A stretch of 64,000 bases of DNA from Archangium gephyra (GCF_001027285.1 NZ_CP011509.1:1372501-1436500), one strand, 5' to 3'. Counted from the first letter of the stretch, positions 1-10,455 are shown. Notes: generated from the sequence alone by a model not told the origin. Translations and numbers: made by a program.

Positions 1-116
1 CTGGAAAAACGTGCTTCCCTTGTGCTCTAAGAAAGTGCATCTTATCCCGCCAGTCCCCCCAGGAGGGGGAGGTCCAGTCGCTTCGCCTCTTCGTTCCCCC
101 CCAAGGAGTGCTGTTC

Positions 117-1724
117 ATGCACCCGTTCCGTAAGCCGTTGGCCACCCTGGCCGCTGCTCTTGCCCTGGCGGCCTGTGGCCCCCAGGAGCCCGCTCCCACC
201 CAGACCCCGGCCGTCACCGAGGACTCCCGCACGCCCGCCCAGCGCGAGGCCGAGCGCACCCCGTACGAGCTGGACGCGGCCTTCGCGAAGGCTGGCAAGG
301 ACTTCGGCGTTCCGGCCGACCTGCTCAAGGCCATCTCCTACACCGAGACCCGGTGGGAGATGCTCGAGACCCAGGTGGAGTTCGAGGGCATGCCCAAGGC
401 GTACGGCCTGATGGCCCTGCGCGGCGAGAAGCTCTCCGAGGGCGCGCGCCTGGCCGGCGTGTCCGAGGAGGCGGTGCGCACCCAGCCCGAGGCCAACATC
501 CGGGCCGCCGCGGCGCTGCTCTCCTCCTACGCGAACGAGCTGAAGCTGGACCGCGCGGACGTGGGCGCGTGGGCCCCGGCCGCCGCGAAGTACAGCGGCA
601 TCGACAACGCCGAGGCGCAGGCCCAGTACATCCACCAGGGCGTGTATGACGTGATGCGCAAGGGCGCGGTGGCCCAGACGCCCGCGGGCGACCTGGCCGT
701 GTCGCTGATGCCCACCCAGGCCCAGGCGAAGTTCCCCTCGGCCGGCGTGGTGCGCTCCATGAGCGCGGACTACACCCCCGCCATCTGGCGTCCCTCGCCC
801 AACTACAACTCGCGTCCGGCGGGCACGGACGTCTCGATGATCGTCATCCACACCTGTGAAGGCAGCTACTCGAGCTGCTGGAGCTGGCTGACGAACACCG
901 CCTCCGGCGTGAGCGCGCACTACGTGGTGAACGAGAGCGGCTCGGAGATCTCCCAGCTGGTGCTCGAGTCCAACCGGGGCTGGCACGTGGGCGCCAGCTA
1001 CGACTGCAGCCTCAACGGCAGCGTGATGTGCGGCCTCAACGGCTCGTCGGTGAACAACTTCTCGGTGGGCATCGAGCACGGTGGCTCGGCCAGCCAGACG
1101 TCCTTCCCGGCGGGGCAGATCGACGCCTCGGCGAAGCTCTCGTGCGACATCACCCAGGGTCAGGGGATTGTCCGTGACAGCTACCACATCGTGGCGCACG
1201 GCCGGCTGCAGCCCGCCACCCGCACGGACCCGGGTCCCAACTGGCCGTGGAGCACGTACATCAGCAAGATCCAGGGCTACTGCGGCTCCACCGGCACGGG
1301 CAGCATCATCATCGACAGCAACCAGGCCAACAACGACACCTCCAAGGGTTACGTCGAGGTGACGGGGGCCAGCTGGGTGTCCTCCACGAACGTGGCGGGC
1401 TACTACGGCTCGGGCTACTACGCGGCGTCCACGGCGGCGGTGTCCGAGCCGGTGACGTTCTACTTCTACCTGCCCGCGGCGGCCACCAAGACGATCGACG
1501 CCTGGTGGACCTCGGCGACGGACCGCTCCACGACGGCGCCCTTCATCGTCTACAACGCGGCCGGCACGAAGCTGGCCACGGTGAACGTGAACCAGCAGAT
1601 CAACGGCGGCCGGTGGAACACGCTGGGCACCTACAGCTTCTCGGCTGGCTGGAACAAGGTGCAGCTGAGCCGCTGGACCACGGCGGGCTACCAGGTCATC
1701 GCGGACGCCGTGCAGGTGCGGTAA
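117..1724 (+). CDS. N-acetylmuramoyl-L-alanine amidase lipoprotein with golvesin-like C-terminal domain
   Basis: Predicted to cleave the amide bond between N-acetylmuramic acid and the stem peptide at the cell envelope. The start is ATG 117, eight bases after AAGGAG (103-108); the in-frame GTG at 108 overlaps that ribosome site. The 535-aa product starts with a lipoprotein signal (lipobox ALAAC, Cys about 20). Residues about 51-183 are helical and resemble a lysozyme/transglycosylase fold. Residues about 235-380 are an Amidase_2 domain with likely zinc ligands H245 (VIHT), H361 (VAHG) and D371. Residues about 397-535 match the golvesin/Xly carbohydrate-binding-like beta domain ([22 protein letters not shown]). 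The amidase call is secure; catalysis by the N-terminal segment is inference. Confidence 0.85.
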   Translation: MHPFRKPLATLAAALALAACGPQEPAPTQTPAVTEDSRTPAQREAERTPYELDAAFAKAGKDFGVPADLLKAISYTETRWEMLETQVEFEGMPKAYGLMALRGEKLSEGARLAGVSEEAVRTQPEANIRAAAALLSSYANELKLDRADVGAWAPAAAKYSGIDNAEAQAQYIHQGVYDVMRKGAVAQTPAGDLAVSLMPTQAQAKFPSAGVVRSMSADYTPAIWRPSPNYNSRPAGTDVSMIVIHTCEGSYSSCWSWLTNTASGVSAHYVVNESGSEISQLVLESNRGWHVGASYDCSLNGSVMCGLNGSSVNNFSVGIEHGGSASQTSFPAGQIDASAKLSCDITQGQGIVRDSYHIVAHGRLQPATRTDPGPNWPWSTYISKIQGYCGSTGTGSIIIDSNQANNDTSKGYVEVTGASWVSSTNVAGYYGSGYYAASTAAVSEPVTFYFYLPAAATKTIDAWWTSATDRSTTAPFIVYNAAGTKLATVNVNQQINGGRWNTLGTYSFSAGWNKVQLSRWTTAGYQVIADAVQVR

Positions 1725-1737
1725 TAGACGTGGCGTG

Positions 1738-2886
1738 ATGACTCGGGACTTCGCGAAACAGGCGTGGTGGGGTGGGGCACGGCGGTTGGCGGTGCTCGCC
1801 CTGCTCGGGGCTGGATGCAAGGCGGGCACGTGTGGCTCGGGCGCATCCGGCTCCGGGCCCCTCTCCGAGCAGGAGCGGAGGGGGCTGCCGGGAGTGATTG
1901 CCTTCGTGTCGGAGCGAGCGCCCCAGAAGGATGTCTGGTTGGTGCGGCCCGCCACGGGAGAGCAGACGCAGCTGACGCGAGGTCCCGAGGATGAATACCC
2001 CGGCGCGCCGTCTCCGGATGGCGCGTCGTTGGTGGTGGTGGCGGCGGCGGAGATTCAAGGGCTGCATGTGGAGCAGCTGAGGTTGGCGCCGTTGGACGGC
2101 GGGCCGGTGGTGATGTTGTCGGCGCCGCGAGGCCGGGCGCGCAACCCGAGCTGGTCGCCGGACGGCAGCTGGTTCGTGGCCGAGTCGGACGCGCAGAGTT
2201 TCAGTGACGTGGTGCGGCAGGCGCCGCGGGCGGACGCGGAGGTGGTGCGTCTGACGCAGGCGCCCGAGGGCAACTTCGAGCCGAGCGTGTCACCGGACGG
2301 GACGCAGGTGGCGTTCGCGTCGAGCCGGACGGGAGATCCGGAAATCTACGTGATGAAGGCGGATGGGACGGACGTGCGGCGGCTGACGTCGTTCCACAAG
2401 GAGGACATGGCGCCCAGGTGGAGTCCGGACGGGAAGTGGATTTCGTTCGTGAGCGACCGGGAGGGGCGGGTGCGGGTGTTCGTGGTGAAGCCGGACGGGA
2501 CGGACTTGAGGGCGGTGTCGGGGAGCCAGCAGACGGGGGAGGAGCGGGAGCCGGCGTGGAGTCCGGACGGGAAGAAGCTGGCGTTCGTGGGGAGGGCGAA
2601 GGACCAGAAGGCGCGCATCTGGGTGGCGGACGTGGCGGGAGGGGAGCCGGTGGCGCTGACGGATGGGAAGAATACGGATGACCAGCCGGAGTGGAGTCCG
2701 GATGGGAAGTACGTGGCGTTCGCGTCGGAGCGCACGGGAGACGTGGAGCTGTTCCTGATGAGGGCGGACGGGAGCGGCCAGACGCAGTTGACGAGCACGA
2801 AGGGGGCGGACTGGTTGCCGCGCTGGTTCGTGCCGAAGACGACCCCGTCCGCGGGGCCGGGAGCCGGGCGGGCCGAGGGCACCTGA
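1738..2886 (+). CDS. TolB-like WD40/PD40 beta-propeller lipoprotein
   Basis: An exported beta-propeller of the TolB/PD40 type, 382 aa, probably a periplasmic or outer-membrane binding scaffold. The N-terminus carries a lipoprotein signal with lipobox LLGAGC. At least five PD40 blades follow, each with the SPDG core (for example PSVSPDGTQVAFASS, PRWSPDGKWISFVSD, PEWSPDGKYVAFASE), spaced about 45-50 residues apart. Adjacent GTG (1735) and ATG (1738) codons are both possible starts; ATG is preferred. It lies 13 nt after the amidase gene and may be cotranscribed with it. TolB itself is larger and has an extra N-terminal domain, so this is a relative and not the Tol-Pal subunit. Confidence 0.8.
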   Translation: MTRDFAKQAWWGGARRLAVLALLGAGCKAGTCGSGASGSGPLSEQERRGLPGVIAFVSERAPQKDVWLVRPATGEQTQLTRGPEDEYPGAPSPDGASLVVVAAAEIQGLHVEQLRLAPLDGGPVVMLSAPRGRARNPSWSPDGSWFVAESDAQSFSDVVRQAPRADAEVVRLTQAPEGNFEPSVSPDGTQVAFASSRTGDPEIYVMKADGTDVRRLTSFHKEDMAPRWSPDGKWISFVSDREGRVRVFVVKPDGTDLRAVSGSQQTGEEREPAWSPDGKKLAFVGRAKDQKARIWVADVAGGEPVALTDGKNTDDQPEWSPDGKYVAFASERTGDVELFLMRADGSGQTQLTSTKGADWLPRWFVPKTTPSAGPGAGRAEGT

Positions 2887-2950
2887 GCCCGGGCCAGTCC
2901 GCACCCGATCGTCACTCCAAGCATCCCAGGTTCCCCCCCACTCCCCAACA

Positions 2951-3023
2951 TCCCCTCTCCCCTCGGGAGAGGAGCCCCCCGTCGTTCAAAGGGGGGGCAA
3001 GCCCCCCGGGGTGAGGGTATCGG
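2951..3023 (+). repeat. Dispersed palindromic repeat copy 1 (insert-bearing)
   Basis: Left half CCCTCTCCCCTCGGGAGAGG, right half GGGGTGAGGGTATCGG. In the other copies the halves are nearly adjacent; here about 34 nt separate them, and that insert is itself palindromic (GCCCCCC...GGGGGGC). It lies 3' of the TolB-like gene. Confidence 0.7.
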
Positions 3024-3123
3024 TCCCCCGGGTTCCCCCCTGGGAGAAGACCTCCGGGTCCTGAGCTCCGGTTGTGGAGCTCCCCGGGGGCACCTTGCCA
3101 TTCCCGAGAACGGATCGCAGACT

Positions 3124-3158
3124 CCCTGACCTGAGACGTCAGGGGCCTCCGCTATACT
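3124..3158 (+). promoter_or_regulatory. Inverted repeat with -10-like box upstream of nuclease-like gene
   Basis: Perfect 7-bp arms CCCTGAC (3124-3130) and GTCAGGG (3138-3144) flank a 7-nt loop, followed by TATACT at 3153-3158. The gene starts at 3219. It could be an operator overlapping a promoter or a weak terminator of the upstream gene; sequence alone does not decide. Confidence 0.35.
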
Positions 3159-3218
3159 GAGCAGGTTCAGTGAGGGAGAGGCCACGGGGAGCCTCTCCTC
3201 GAGGAGAGGGGGCGGGGA

Positions 3219-3734
3219 ATGGGACGAGGGAAGGCGGCCCTGAGGCGGGAGTACGAGGCACTGAAGCGTGGCCAGACGGAGCCCCACGAGCGGGGCCGAC
3301 GGCTCGAGGGGCTCGTGTACGAGTTGCTCGAGTCCGAGTCCTTGCGCCCCCGGCGCAACACCCGGCCACCTGGGGAGGAGATCGACCTGTCCTTCACGGA
3401 TGGACACCGGCACTTCCTGTTGGAGGCCCGGTGGAGGACGCGGGTGTCGGTGGGGGATGTGTTCGCCTTCCGAGGAAAGCTCGAGGGCAAGCTGGCGGGG
3501 ACGCTCGGGGTCTTCCTCTACCTCGGAGCGGAGTTCAGCAAGGGGGCCATCCAGGCCATGACCTGGGGCAAGGGCATCAACACCTTGCTGTTCAGCGAGC
3601 ACGACCTCGATGACGCCTTGTCGCCCGGGCACTCGTTCCGCGAGGTGCTCGAACTGAAGCTCCGGTACGCGGTGAGTTACGGGCAGTGCCACGCGACCTA
3701 CAGGTCAATCAGGGACCTCTGGAGGAAGTCATGA
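3219..3734 (+). CDS. PD-(D/E)XK nuclease-like protein
   Basis: A 171-aa protein that looks like a small restriction-endonuclease-fold domain. E30 lies in the helix RRLEGLVYELLE, D56 in GEEIDLSF and E69 in FLLEARW, matching the E...D...ExK layout of Mrr/PD-(D/E)XK nucleases. The expected lysine is Arg71, so activity could be altered or lost. The start is ATG 3219 after a purine-rich leader. Its stop overlaps the next start (ATGA at 3731-3734), so the two genes should be translated together. The fold assignment is by motif only. Confidence 0.55.
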   Translation: MGRGKAALRREYEALKRGQTEPHERGRRLEGLVYELLESESLRPRRNTRPPGEEIDLSFTDGHRHFLLEARWRTRVSVGDVFAFRGKLEGKLAGTLGVFLYLGAEFSKGAIQAMTWGKGINTLLFSEHDLDDALSPGHSFREVLELKLRYAVSYGQCHATYRSIRDLWRKS

Positions 3735-4357
3735 GAAAACCGGTCGAGCACCCAACGCAGCGGAAGATTGCCTTCCTCGTCGATGGGGATAAGGAGAAGC
3801 TGCTCGTGGAAGCACTGGCGCGGAAGGTGGTGGAGCGGCATCGCCCCGCATCACCACCTGACTTCGTGACCATCCGGCTCGCGGGCACTCCGCGCGAAGG
3901 CATCTTTTCCCTGGTCGAGGTGCTGCTCACCCAGACCTACCAGCGCTTCTTCATCCTCTTCAACACGGGCTCCACCAGTCGACGGCGCATCGCGGACATG
4001 GCCAGTGAGATCCACGAGCCGCTCGTCCGGGCGAGACTGGAGGACAAGGTGTCCATCATCCCCCTGGTGCCTTCGATCGACAGCTGGGTGCTCGCGGACG
4101 AGGAGGCACTCGCGCGGGCGGCGGGAAGACGTTGGACCGGAGACGTGCCCCACGAGCGGAGCCGGCCCGAGGACGTCCTGCGAGTGCTGCTCGGAGGGTG
4201 GGGTCCCAAGGAGCAGAAGCGCGTCGCGCGCTACCTGGACCCCGAGCGGATGCGCGGCGGGGACAAGGGCTTCGATGCCTTCGTCCGGGCGCTCCAACTG
4301 GCGCTCGGCGCGGGACACGCGCCCGTGTCCGAGGAGCGGGAACCCGCGGTCACGTGA
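3731..4357 (+). CDS. TOPRIM/DUF4276-like protein
   Basis: 208 aa, translationally coupled to the nuclease-like gene by an ATGA overlap with GGAGGAAG just upstream. It resembles the DUF4276/RloB-type TOPRIM-like group: residues 13-22 (IAFLVDGDKE) match the acidic first strand motif, and 113-123 (VPSIDSWVLAD) match the Pro...Glu-Ala-Trp-x-x-Ala-Asp motif near the family's end. The middle strand, where the family normally has an Asp pair, reads ILFNTGS (75-81), so metal binding may be lost. It probably acts with its partner on nucleic acid. Function is inferred; no immunity activity is shown by sequence. Confidence 0.5.
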   Translation: MRKPVEHPTQRKIAFLVDGDKEKLLVEALARKVVERHRPASPPDFVTIRLAGTPREGIFSLVEVLLTQTYQRFFILFNTGSTSRRRIADMASEIHEPLVRARLEDKVSIIPLVPSIDSWVLADEEALARAAGRRWTGDVPHERSRPEDVLRVLLGGWGPKEQKRVARYLDPERMRGGDKGFDAFVRALQLALGAGHAPVSEEREPAVT

Positions 4358-4432
4358 GGCGCGTGGCGCGCCGTTGAACGCGGGGAGGGCTACCGGACGA
4401 ACGAGCCCTCGTCAGGCCGCCTGCCCTCGGAG

Positions 4433-5290
4433 CTACGGAAGGTAGCTGCCCGGATACAGGGTGAGGACGAGCCCCATGCCCGCGGCGGCTCCCGCGTTGC
4501 GGGCCGGGTAGTCCCTGGAGCCCTGGATGGAGAGGCCGAAGGTCTCCGCTTCCGCGCCGGAGTGGACGTAGAGGAAGAGGCCGGTGGCACTGGTGCCGTC
4601 CTGGGTGGCGCTCTGGAAGTCCGGGGCCGGGTAGTAGATGCGGTGGGCGAGGTCGCCGCGGTCGAGCACCACCTGGGCGCCCGCGACGGGCGCGCCCGAG
4701 GCATCCACGACGCGGCCGAGGATGAAGCCGGCCTCGCGCAGCGAGCGGGCCCGGTCATCGGTATGGGCGCGAATCAACGACTCGCCGACGGCGCGGGTGA
4801 GGGCGTCGTGGAAGGAGGTGGGCAGCGCCCAGACGCGGGCGCCGATGATGTCGGTGCGCGGCCGGGTGCGGGTGAAGACGGTGTCGAAGACGACCGTGGA
4901 GCTGCGCACGAACCCTTCCTGCGCGAAGCTGGCGGCGAGGCTCAGGTGGATGTCGCGCACGGGCACATCGGGCACGGAGAACGCACCCTCGGAGCCGATG
5001 TCACCCTGGCCCAGCACGGAGTTCGCGTCGCTCACGCCGACGCGCAAGGGCTCCTCGATGATGAGCGGGAGTCCCTCGAGGGAAGGCACCGCCTGGCCCT
5101 GGGATTGGAGCAGGCGTGCGGCCTCGGGGAAGAGCTCGGCGTGGCCGGTGACGCTGATGGTCAGGTGGTCAAGGTCCACCATCGTGCTGTCACTGCGGTC
5201 CACACCAGGATCCGGGTCCACGGCGTCGCCACAGGCGGCCGGGGCGAGCCCGAGAAGAGCACAGCAGATGACGAGACTCGGACGCTTCAT
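4433..5290 (-). CDS. Lipoprotein with carboxypeptidase-regulatory-like domain
   Basis: 285 aa. The start at 5290 gives MKRPSLVICCALLGLAPAAC, a clear lipoprotein signal; an upstream in-frame extension would bury it. After a low-complexity linker the protein has an unassigned body. Near the C-terminus it carries a CarboxypepD_reg-like beta sandwich (EAGFILGRVVDASGAPVAGA and following), a domain common in exported proteins and used for stability or binding. No catalytic motif is seen. It stands alone on the minus strand between two plus-strand genes and the repeat-rich lipoprotein. Confidence 0.6.
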   Translation of the reverse strand: MKRPSLVICCALLGLAPAACGDAVDPDPGVDRSDSTMVDLDHLTISVTGHAELFPEAARLLQSQGQAVPSLEGLPLIIEEPLRVGVSDANSVLGQGDIGSEGAFSVPDVPVRDIHLSLAASFAQEGFVRSSTVVFDTVFTRTRPRTDIIGARVWALPTSFHDALTRAVGESLIRAHTDDRARSLREAGFILGRVVDASGAPVAGAQVVLDRGDLAHRIYYPAPDFQSATQDGTSATGLFLYVHSGAEAETFGLSIQGSRDYPARNAGAAAGMGLVLTLYPGSYLP

Positions 5291-5473
5291 GACTGGGCGC
5301 CAAGATCTCCACGCTCCCGCGTATCGGCAATCCACCCCGGGGCCCCAGACGTCCCGTGGAAGACGGAACACTTCGCCCCCCGGTGCGCACAGGTGGAAAA
5401 GGCGGAGGGCCGCCCCTGCCTCGCGAGAGGAAGGGAGCGGCCCTCGACGTCACGGACTGCTGGAAGTCACACG

Positions 5474-6780
5474 CTACCGGCGATTCCCGCGGCCCCAGCC
5501 TCCGCTGTTGCCGTTGCTCCCGCTGTTGCCGTTGCCGCCACTGTTGTCATTCCCACCGCCGCTGTTGCCACGGGGAGGGGGCGGGGAGCTGTTGCCACCG
5601 CCGCTGCTGCCGCCGCTGTTGCCCCAGCCGCCGCCACGGGGACGGTCCTCGTTGTTGTCACGGGGAGGAGGAGGCGGGGGAGGGCTGTTGCCGCCGCCGC
5701 TGCTGCCGCCGCTGTTGCCCCAGCCGCCGCCACGGGGACGGTCCTCGTTGTTGTCACGGGGAGGAGGAGGCGGGGGAGGGCTGTTGCCGCCACCGCTGTT
5801 GCCATTGCCGCCGCCGTTGCCCCAGCCACCGCCGCGAGGACGGTCCTCATTGTCCCGGCCCGGGCCGTTGCCGTTGCCGTTGCCGTTGCCGCCGCCGTTG
5901 CCCCAGCCGCCGCCGCGAGGAGGAGGAGGCGCATCGTCATTGTGGCCCTGGCCCGGGTTGTTGGTGTGGCCGGGCGGGTTGCCCCAGCCGCCCTGTCCCG
6001 GCGGAGTCCCACCGTGGCCCGGAGGCGTGCCACCGTGGCCCGGGGGCGGGTTGTTGCCGTTCCCCTGCGAGGGCGGATTCGGATTCTGGTTGCCCCAGCC
6101 GCCGCTGCTCGTGGGCGGGCGCGTCCCGGTGCCGGTGCCCGGAGGGGGCGGAGGCTGCTGGCCCCAGCCGCCCCCTGGGAGGGCGGATTCGGATTCTGGT
6201 TGCCCCAGCCGCCGCTGCTCGTGGGCGGGCGCGTCCCGGTGCCGGTGCCCGGAGGGGGCGGAGGCTGCTGCGAGTTGCCCCAGCCGCCGCTGGAGGGAGG
6301 AGGCCGGTTGCCGCCCCCATTCACGGGCGAGGCGTCGTGCTGGTCCCAGTCACGCGGCCGCGGAGGCGGACGGTAGTTGTTGTAGACGTACACCGAGCGG
6401 TCGCGGTCCCAGCGGTGCGTGCTGCCCGAGTACGAGTACGGGAAGTAGTCGTGGCTGTGGCGGCCGTGCATGTAGCAGTGATGGCCGCCCGGAATCGGGT
6501 GGTAGTCCAGGTACCAGATGACCCGCGGCGCCCGGTAGACGTACACGTCGTCCGAGTAGGAGTAGTCGTTGATCTCCGAGGGCGCGTAGCCGTGGACGTG
6601 GTTGTACGACTCGGTGCACCAGCCGCCGTACGCATCCGGGTGGGGACCCGAGTAGCGGTACTGGTAGACGGTGGCCGGGGGGGTGTTGTCCGAGTAGTAG
6701 CCAGGCTGGTGGTAGTGAGCGACACAGCCCGAGCCCATCACCAGGGCGGTAGGGACTGTGAGGAGCAGAAGGCGACGCAT
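5474..6780 (-). CDS. GGWGN-repeat, Gly/Asn/Pro-rich lipoprotein (frameshifted)
   Basis: The start at 6780 gives MRRLLLLTVPTALVMGSGC, a lipoprotein signal. Residues about 20-130 form a Tyr/His-rich region (YQYRYSGPHPDAYGGW, YHPIPGGHHCYMHG), followed by a long low-complexity tail of GGWGN blocks and PPPPPPRDNNEDRPRG. The frame breaks at a C-run (plus-strand 6171-6175). Past it the open frame turns into Arg/Ala-rich nonsense, whereas adding one base restores GGWGN blocks down to GGWGRGNRR and a stop at 5474. A 90-bp perfect duplication flanks the break with a period of 110 rather than 111. Function unknown; possibly a surface or cell-wall protein. Confidence 0.6.
5619..5860. repeat. Tandem 96-102 bp coding repeats
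   Basis: The block containing GACGGTCCTCGTTGTTGTCA begins at 5641, recurs 96 bp later at 5737, and recurs in diverged form at 5839 (102 bp). In the restored frame each unit is 32-34 residues: GGWGNSGGSSGGGNS then PPPPPPRDNNEDRPRG. The two left copies are nearly identical, so unit number could vary between strains. Confidence 0.75.
6071..6270. repeat. Perfect 90-bp direct duplication inside lipoprotein gene
   Basis: 6071-6160 and 6181-6270 are identical and are separated by 20 nt (6161-6180) holding the CCCCC run where the reading frame breaks. The period of 110 is one short of 37 codons. Confidence 0.85.
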
Positions 6781-6900
6781 GGAGGTTCTCCGGGGCCGGT
6801 GGTGGGGCCGGCCCGCCCAGTTCATCACGGTGAAGACAGGGAAGCAGACGGGCGGGCACGGAGGATATTCAACCCCCGTTTCCCCGTGATTTCCCGCCGG

Positions 6901-7572
6901 CTAATGCACCATGCGCTCGGACGAGCCGGCGCGCGGGGCGTGCAGCTTGCCCAGGCAGGTGAGGATGTGCTCGCGGTACTCGGACACCTCGCGCAGGCCG
7001 CACACCATCCACCGGCCGGCGATGACCAGGGTGGGCACGCCGCGCACGCCGCGGCTGGCGGCCAGCTGGTGCTCATCCAGGATGAGCTTGCGCGTGTCGT
7101 CCGAGTGGTACGCCGCCGAGAAGGGGCTCATGTCCAGGCCCACGCGGCTGGCCAGCTCGAAGATGACGTCCGTGCGCGTGACGTTGACGCCCTGCTCCAG
7201 CGCCGCCTTCTGCATGGCGCGCGCGAGGTGGCTCCTCGCCGCGGGGCTCTGCAGCCGCGCCGCCTCCAGGGCCGCCAGCGCGGGGATGCTGGTGCGCGGT
7301 GCGTCTCCGCCCAGCCACAGCTCCGGGGTCAGCAGCTTCGCCACCGGCTCCGGCTCCTGCTGCGCCCGGCGGACTTCCTCCGTCAGCCCGCGCAGCTCCT
7401 TCTCCGTGGGCCTCTTGTCGTGGACGCGCAGCGGGTACGGCCGCACGCGCCAGCGAATGAGGTCGCCGAACTCCTGTTTCAGGGTTTCCAGCCGCAGGTC
7501 GGCCAGGTAGCACCAGGAACACAACACATCCTGGTAGACGGTGATCTGCAGTGGCTTGGGCAGGGGCTTCAT
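6901..7572 (-). CDS. DsbA-family (FrnE-like) thioredoxin-fold oxidoreductase
   Basis: 223 aa, matching the DsbA/FrnE thioredoxin family in length and layout. The CxxC site is CSWC near residues 18-21 after the first strand (ITVYQDVLC). A helical insertion follows, and the cis-proline strand appears late as GVRGVPTLVI. There is no signal peptide, so it probably acts in the cytoplasm on disulfides or small thiols, as FrnE proteins do. It lies downstream of the RimK-like gene on the same strand with a 138-nt gap. The exact substrate is unknown. Confidence 0.8.
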   Translation of the reverse strand: MKPLPKPLQITVYQDVLCSWCYLADLRLETLKQEFGDLIRWRVRPYPLRVHDKRPTEKELRGLTEEVRRAQQEPEPVAKLLTPELWLGGDAPRTSIPALAALEAARLQSPAARSHLARAMQKAALEQGVNVTRTDVIFELASRVGLDMSPFSAAYHSDDTRKLILDEHQLAASRGVRGVPTLVIAGRWMVCGLREVSEYREHILTCLGKLHAPRAGSSERMVH

Positions 7573-7710
7573 GTGCGAGCGCCGCTGAGATTACGAAGGT
7601 CGCGCTCCCACTGCCAATCCCCTCCGACATTTTGCGGAGGTGCCCATTCCCAGGAGAGCCGAGCAAGAGGCTCGCCCGTCCGCCTGCCCCACGGGCGTCA
7701 CAGCCGTTCT

Positions 7711-8742
7711 TCACACTGCCTGTAGCTGGCCTCCCGCCGCCGCGTGCGTCCGCGCCAGGACGAGCGCATGGTCGACGATCGCCCCGGCGATGTCCTGCTT
7801 CGTCGCTCGCTCCAGGCCCTCGAAGCCCGGGCTGGAGTTGAGCTCCATCAACCGCGGCCCCGCGCGGCCCTCCAGCATGTCCACGCCGGAGATCTCCAAC
7901 CCCAGCACCTGCGCGGCCTTCACCGCCACGTCGACATAGGCGGCGGGCAGTTCCACCGGGTGGCCCTCGCCGCCGCGGTGGATGTTGGAGCGGAACTCGC
8001 CCTTCTTGGCCCGCCGCTGCATGGCGCCCACCACCTTGTCGCCCACCACCAGGGCCCGCACGTCCCGGCCCTTGCTCTCGGCGACGAACTCCTGGAGCAC
8101 CACCTCCTGCCCCAGGTCCCAGAAGGTGTTGAGGATGGTCTGCAGCTCCTGGAGCGAATGGGCGATCATCACCCCCACGCCCTGGGTGCCGCGCAGCAGC
8201 TTGATGATGACGGGCAGCCCTCCCACCTCCTCCACCAGCTTGCGCACGTTGCTGCGGTCATGCGCCATCACCGTCCGGGGCACGTCCAGCCCGGCCGCGC
8301 ACAACAGCTGGAGCGCCCGCAGCTTGTCGCGGCTCTGGGAGATGGCCGAGGCGCCGTTGAGCACCGCCACCCCCATCATCTCGAAGTGCTTCACCACCGC
8401 CAGGCCGTAGCCGGTGATGGAGGCGCCGATGCGGGGGATGACGACATCCACGCCCTTGATGTCCACCCCTCGGTAGAGCATCCGCGGCTGGCCCGGGGCG
8501 AGCACCATGGTGCAGCGCAGGGTGTCCAGCACGAGGGGACGGTGGCCGTGCTGCTTGATGGCCTCCACCAGCCGCCGGGTGGAGTACAGGGAGCGCTTGC
8601 GCGAGAGGATGACCACCGTCTTCTTGGCCTGGGGCCTGCGGGGGGCCGGGGCGTCGGACGGCGGTGGCTCGACGGGGCGAGCGGGGGCCTTCGGGCGGGC
8701 CCGGGCGGGCGCCTTCTTGGACGAGACCTTCTTGGCGGGCAT
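7711..8742 (-). CDS. RimK-family ATP-grasp ligase
   Basis: 343 aa. Residues about 1-40 are a Lys/Ala/Pro-rich extension (KKVSSKKAPARARPKAPA) not found in typical RimK. The rest is a RimK-like pre-ATP-grasp and ATP-grasp fold: TVVILSRKRSLYSTRRLVEA at the front, PVIIKLLRGTQGVGV as the nucleotide-binding loop, and LMELNSSPGFEGLE with metal-binding Glu/Asn. RimK homologues add glutamate or similar amino acids to a C-terminal carboxylate (ribosomal protein S6 in E. coli). The target here is unknown; the basic tail could bind ribosomes or nucleic acid. Confidence 0.82.
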   Translation of the reverse strand: MPAKKVSSKKAPARARPKAPARPVEPPPSDAPAPRRPQAKKTVVILSRKRSLYSTRRLVEAIKQHGHRPLVLDTLRCTMVLAPGQPRMLYRGVDIKGVDVVIPRIGASITGYGLAVVKHFEMMGVAVLNGASAISQSRDKLRALQLLCAAGLDVPRTVMAHDRSNVRKLVEEVGGLPVIIKLLRGTQGVGVMIAHSLQELQTILNTFWDLGQEVVLQEFVAESKGRDVRALVVGDKVVGAMQRRAKKGEFRSNIHRGGEGHPVELPAAYVDVAVKAAQVLGLEISGVDMLEGRAGPRLMELNSSPGFEGLERATKQDIAGAIVDHALVLARTHAAAGGQLQAV

Positions 8743-8811
8743 GGAAGGGGAGCGAGCCTACCACGGGTGGGGGCGGGTGGCGTCGGCTGTGTTTGCTATC
8801 ATCGAAAAGTG

Positions 8812-10263
<1,452 letters not shown>

Positions 10264-10455
10264 CGCACTGAGTCATGGCGGGGGGTCGTGGCTGGGTTCA
10301 GCTCCAGTCAGGGTCAAATGTCGCAGCCGGGCATGCAGGCGATTCCGCCGGTCCAGTTGACCGATGGGAAAGTCAGCGGTGGAGTGTGACAAAGGCCCTG
10401 ATATGAGCACCGAGGAGTCCCACCCCCCCAGGGACATGAATCCGGTCAGGCGGCC

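Larger units (their letters stand above)
2887..3218. other. 332-nt intergenic region with dispersed repeat and palindrome
   Basis: No coding gene is supported here. The region holds one copy of the dispersed CCCTCTCCC/GGGAGAGG repeat family (2951-3023, split by an insert), then a 7-bp inverted repeat CCCTGAC/GTCAGGG at 3124-3144. A -10-like TATACT follows at 3153-3158, ahead of the gene starting at 3219. A good -35 box at normal spacing is not visible, so the promoter is tentative. Confidence 0.5.

Noticed and set aside
20-47. TTGTGC/TTATCC promoter-like pair before the amidase gene
   Set aside because: Spacing is 16 and both boxes are weak; not enough to call.
42-1955. 637-codon minus-strand frame opposite the amidase
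   Set aside because: Shadow of the amidase gene; no motif and unlikely composition.
5467-6160. Ala/Arg-rich C-terminal tail of the GGWGN lipoprotein frame as written
   Set aside because: It is out of frame relative to the repeats; the restored frame gives a consistent repeat and stop at 5474.
4562-6376. Plus-strand frame opposite the two minus-strand lipoproteins
   Set aside because: Low-complexity Pro/Gly/Ala text produced by the antisense of repeat DNA.
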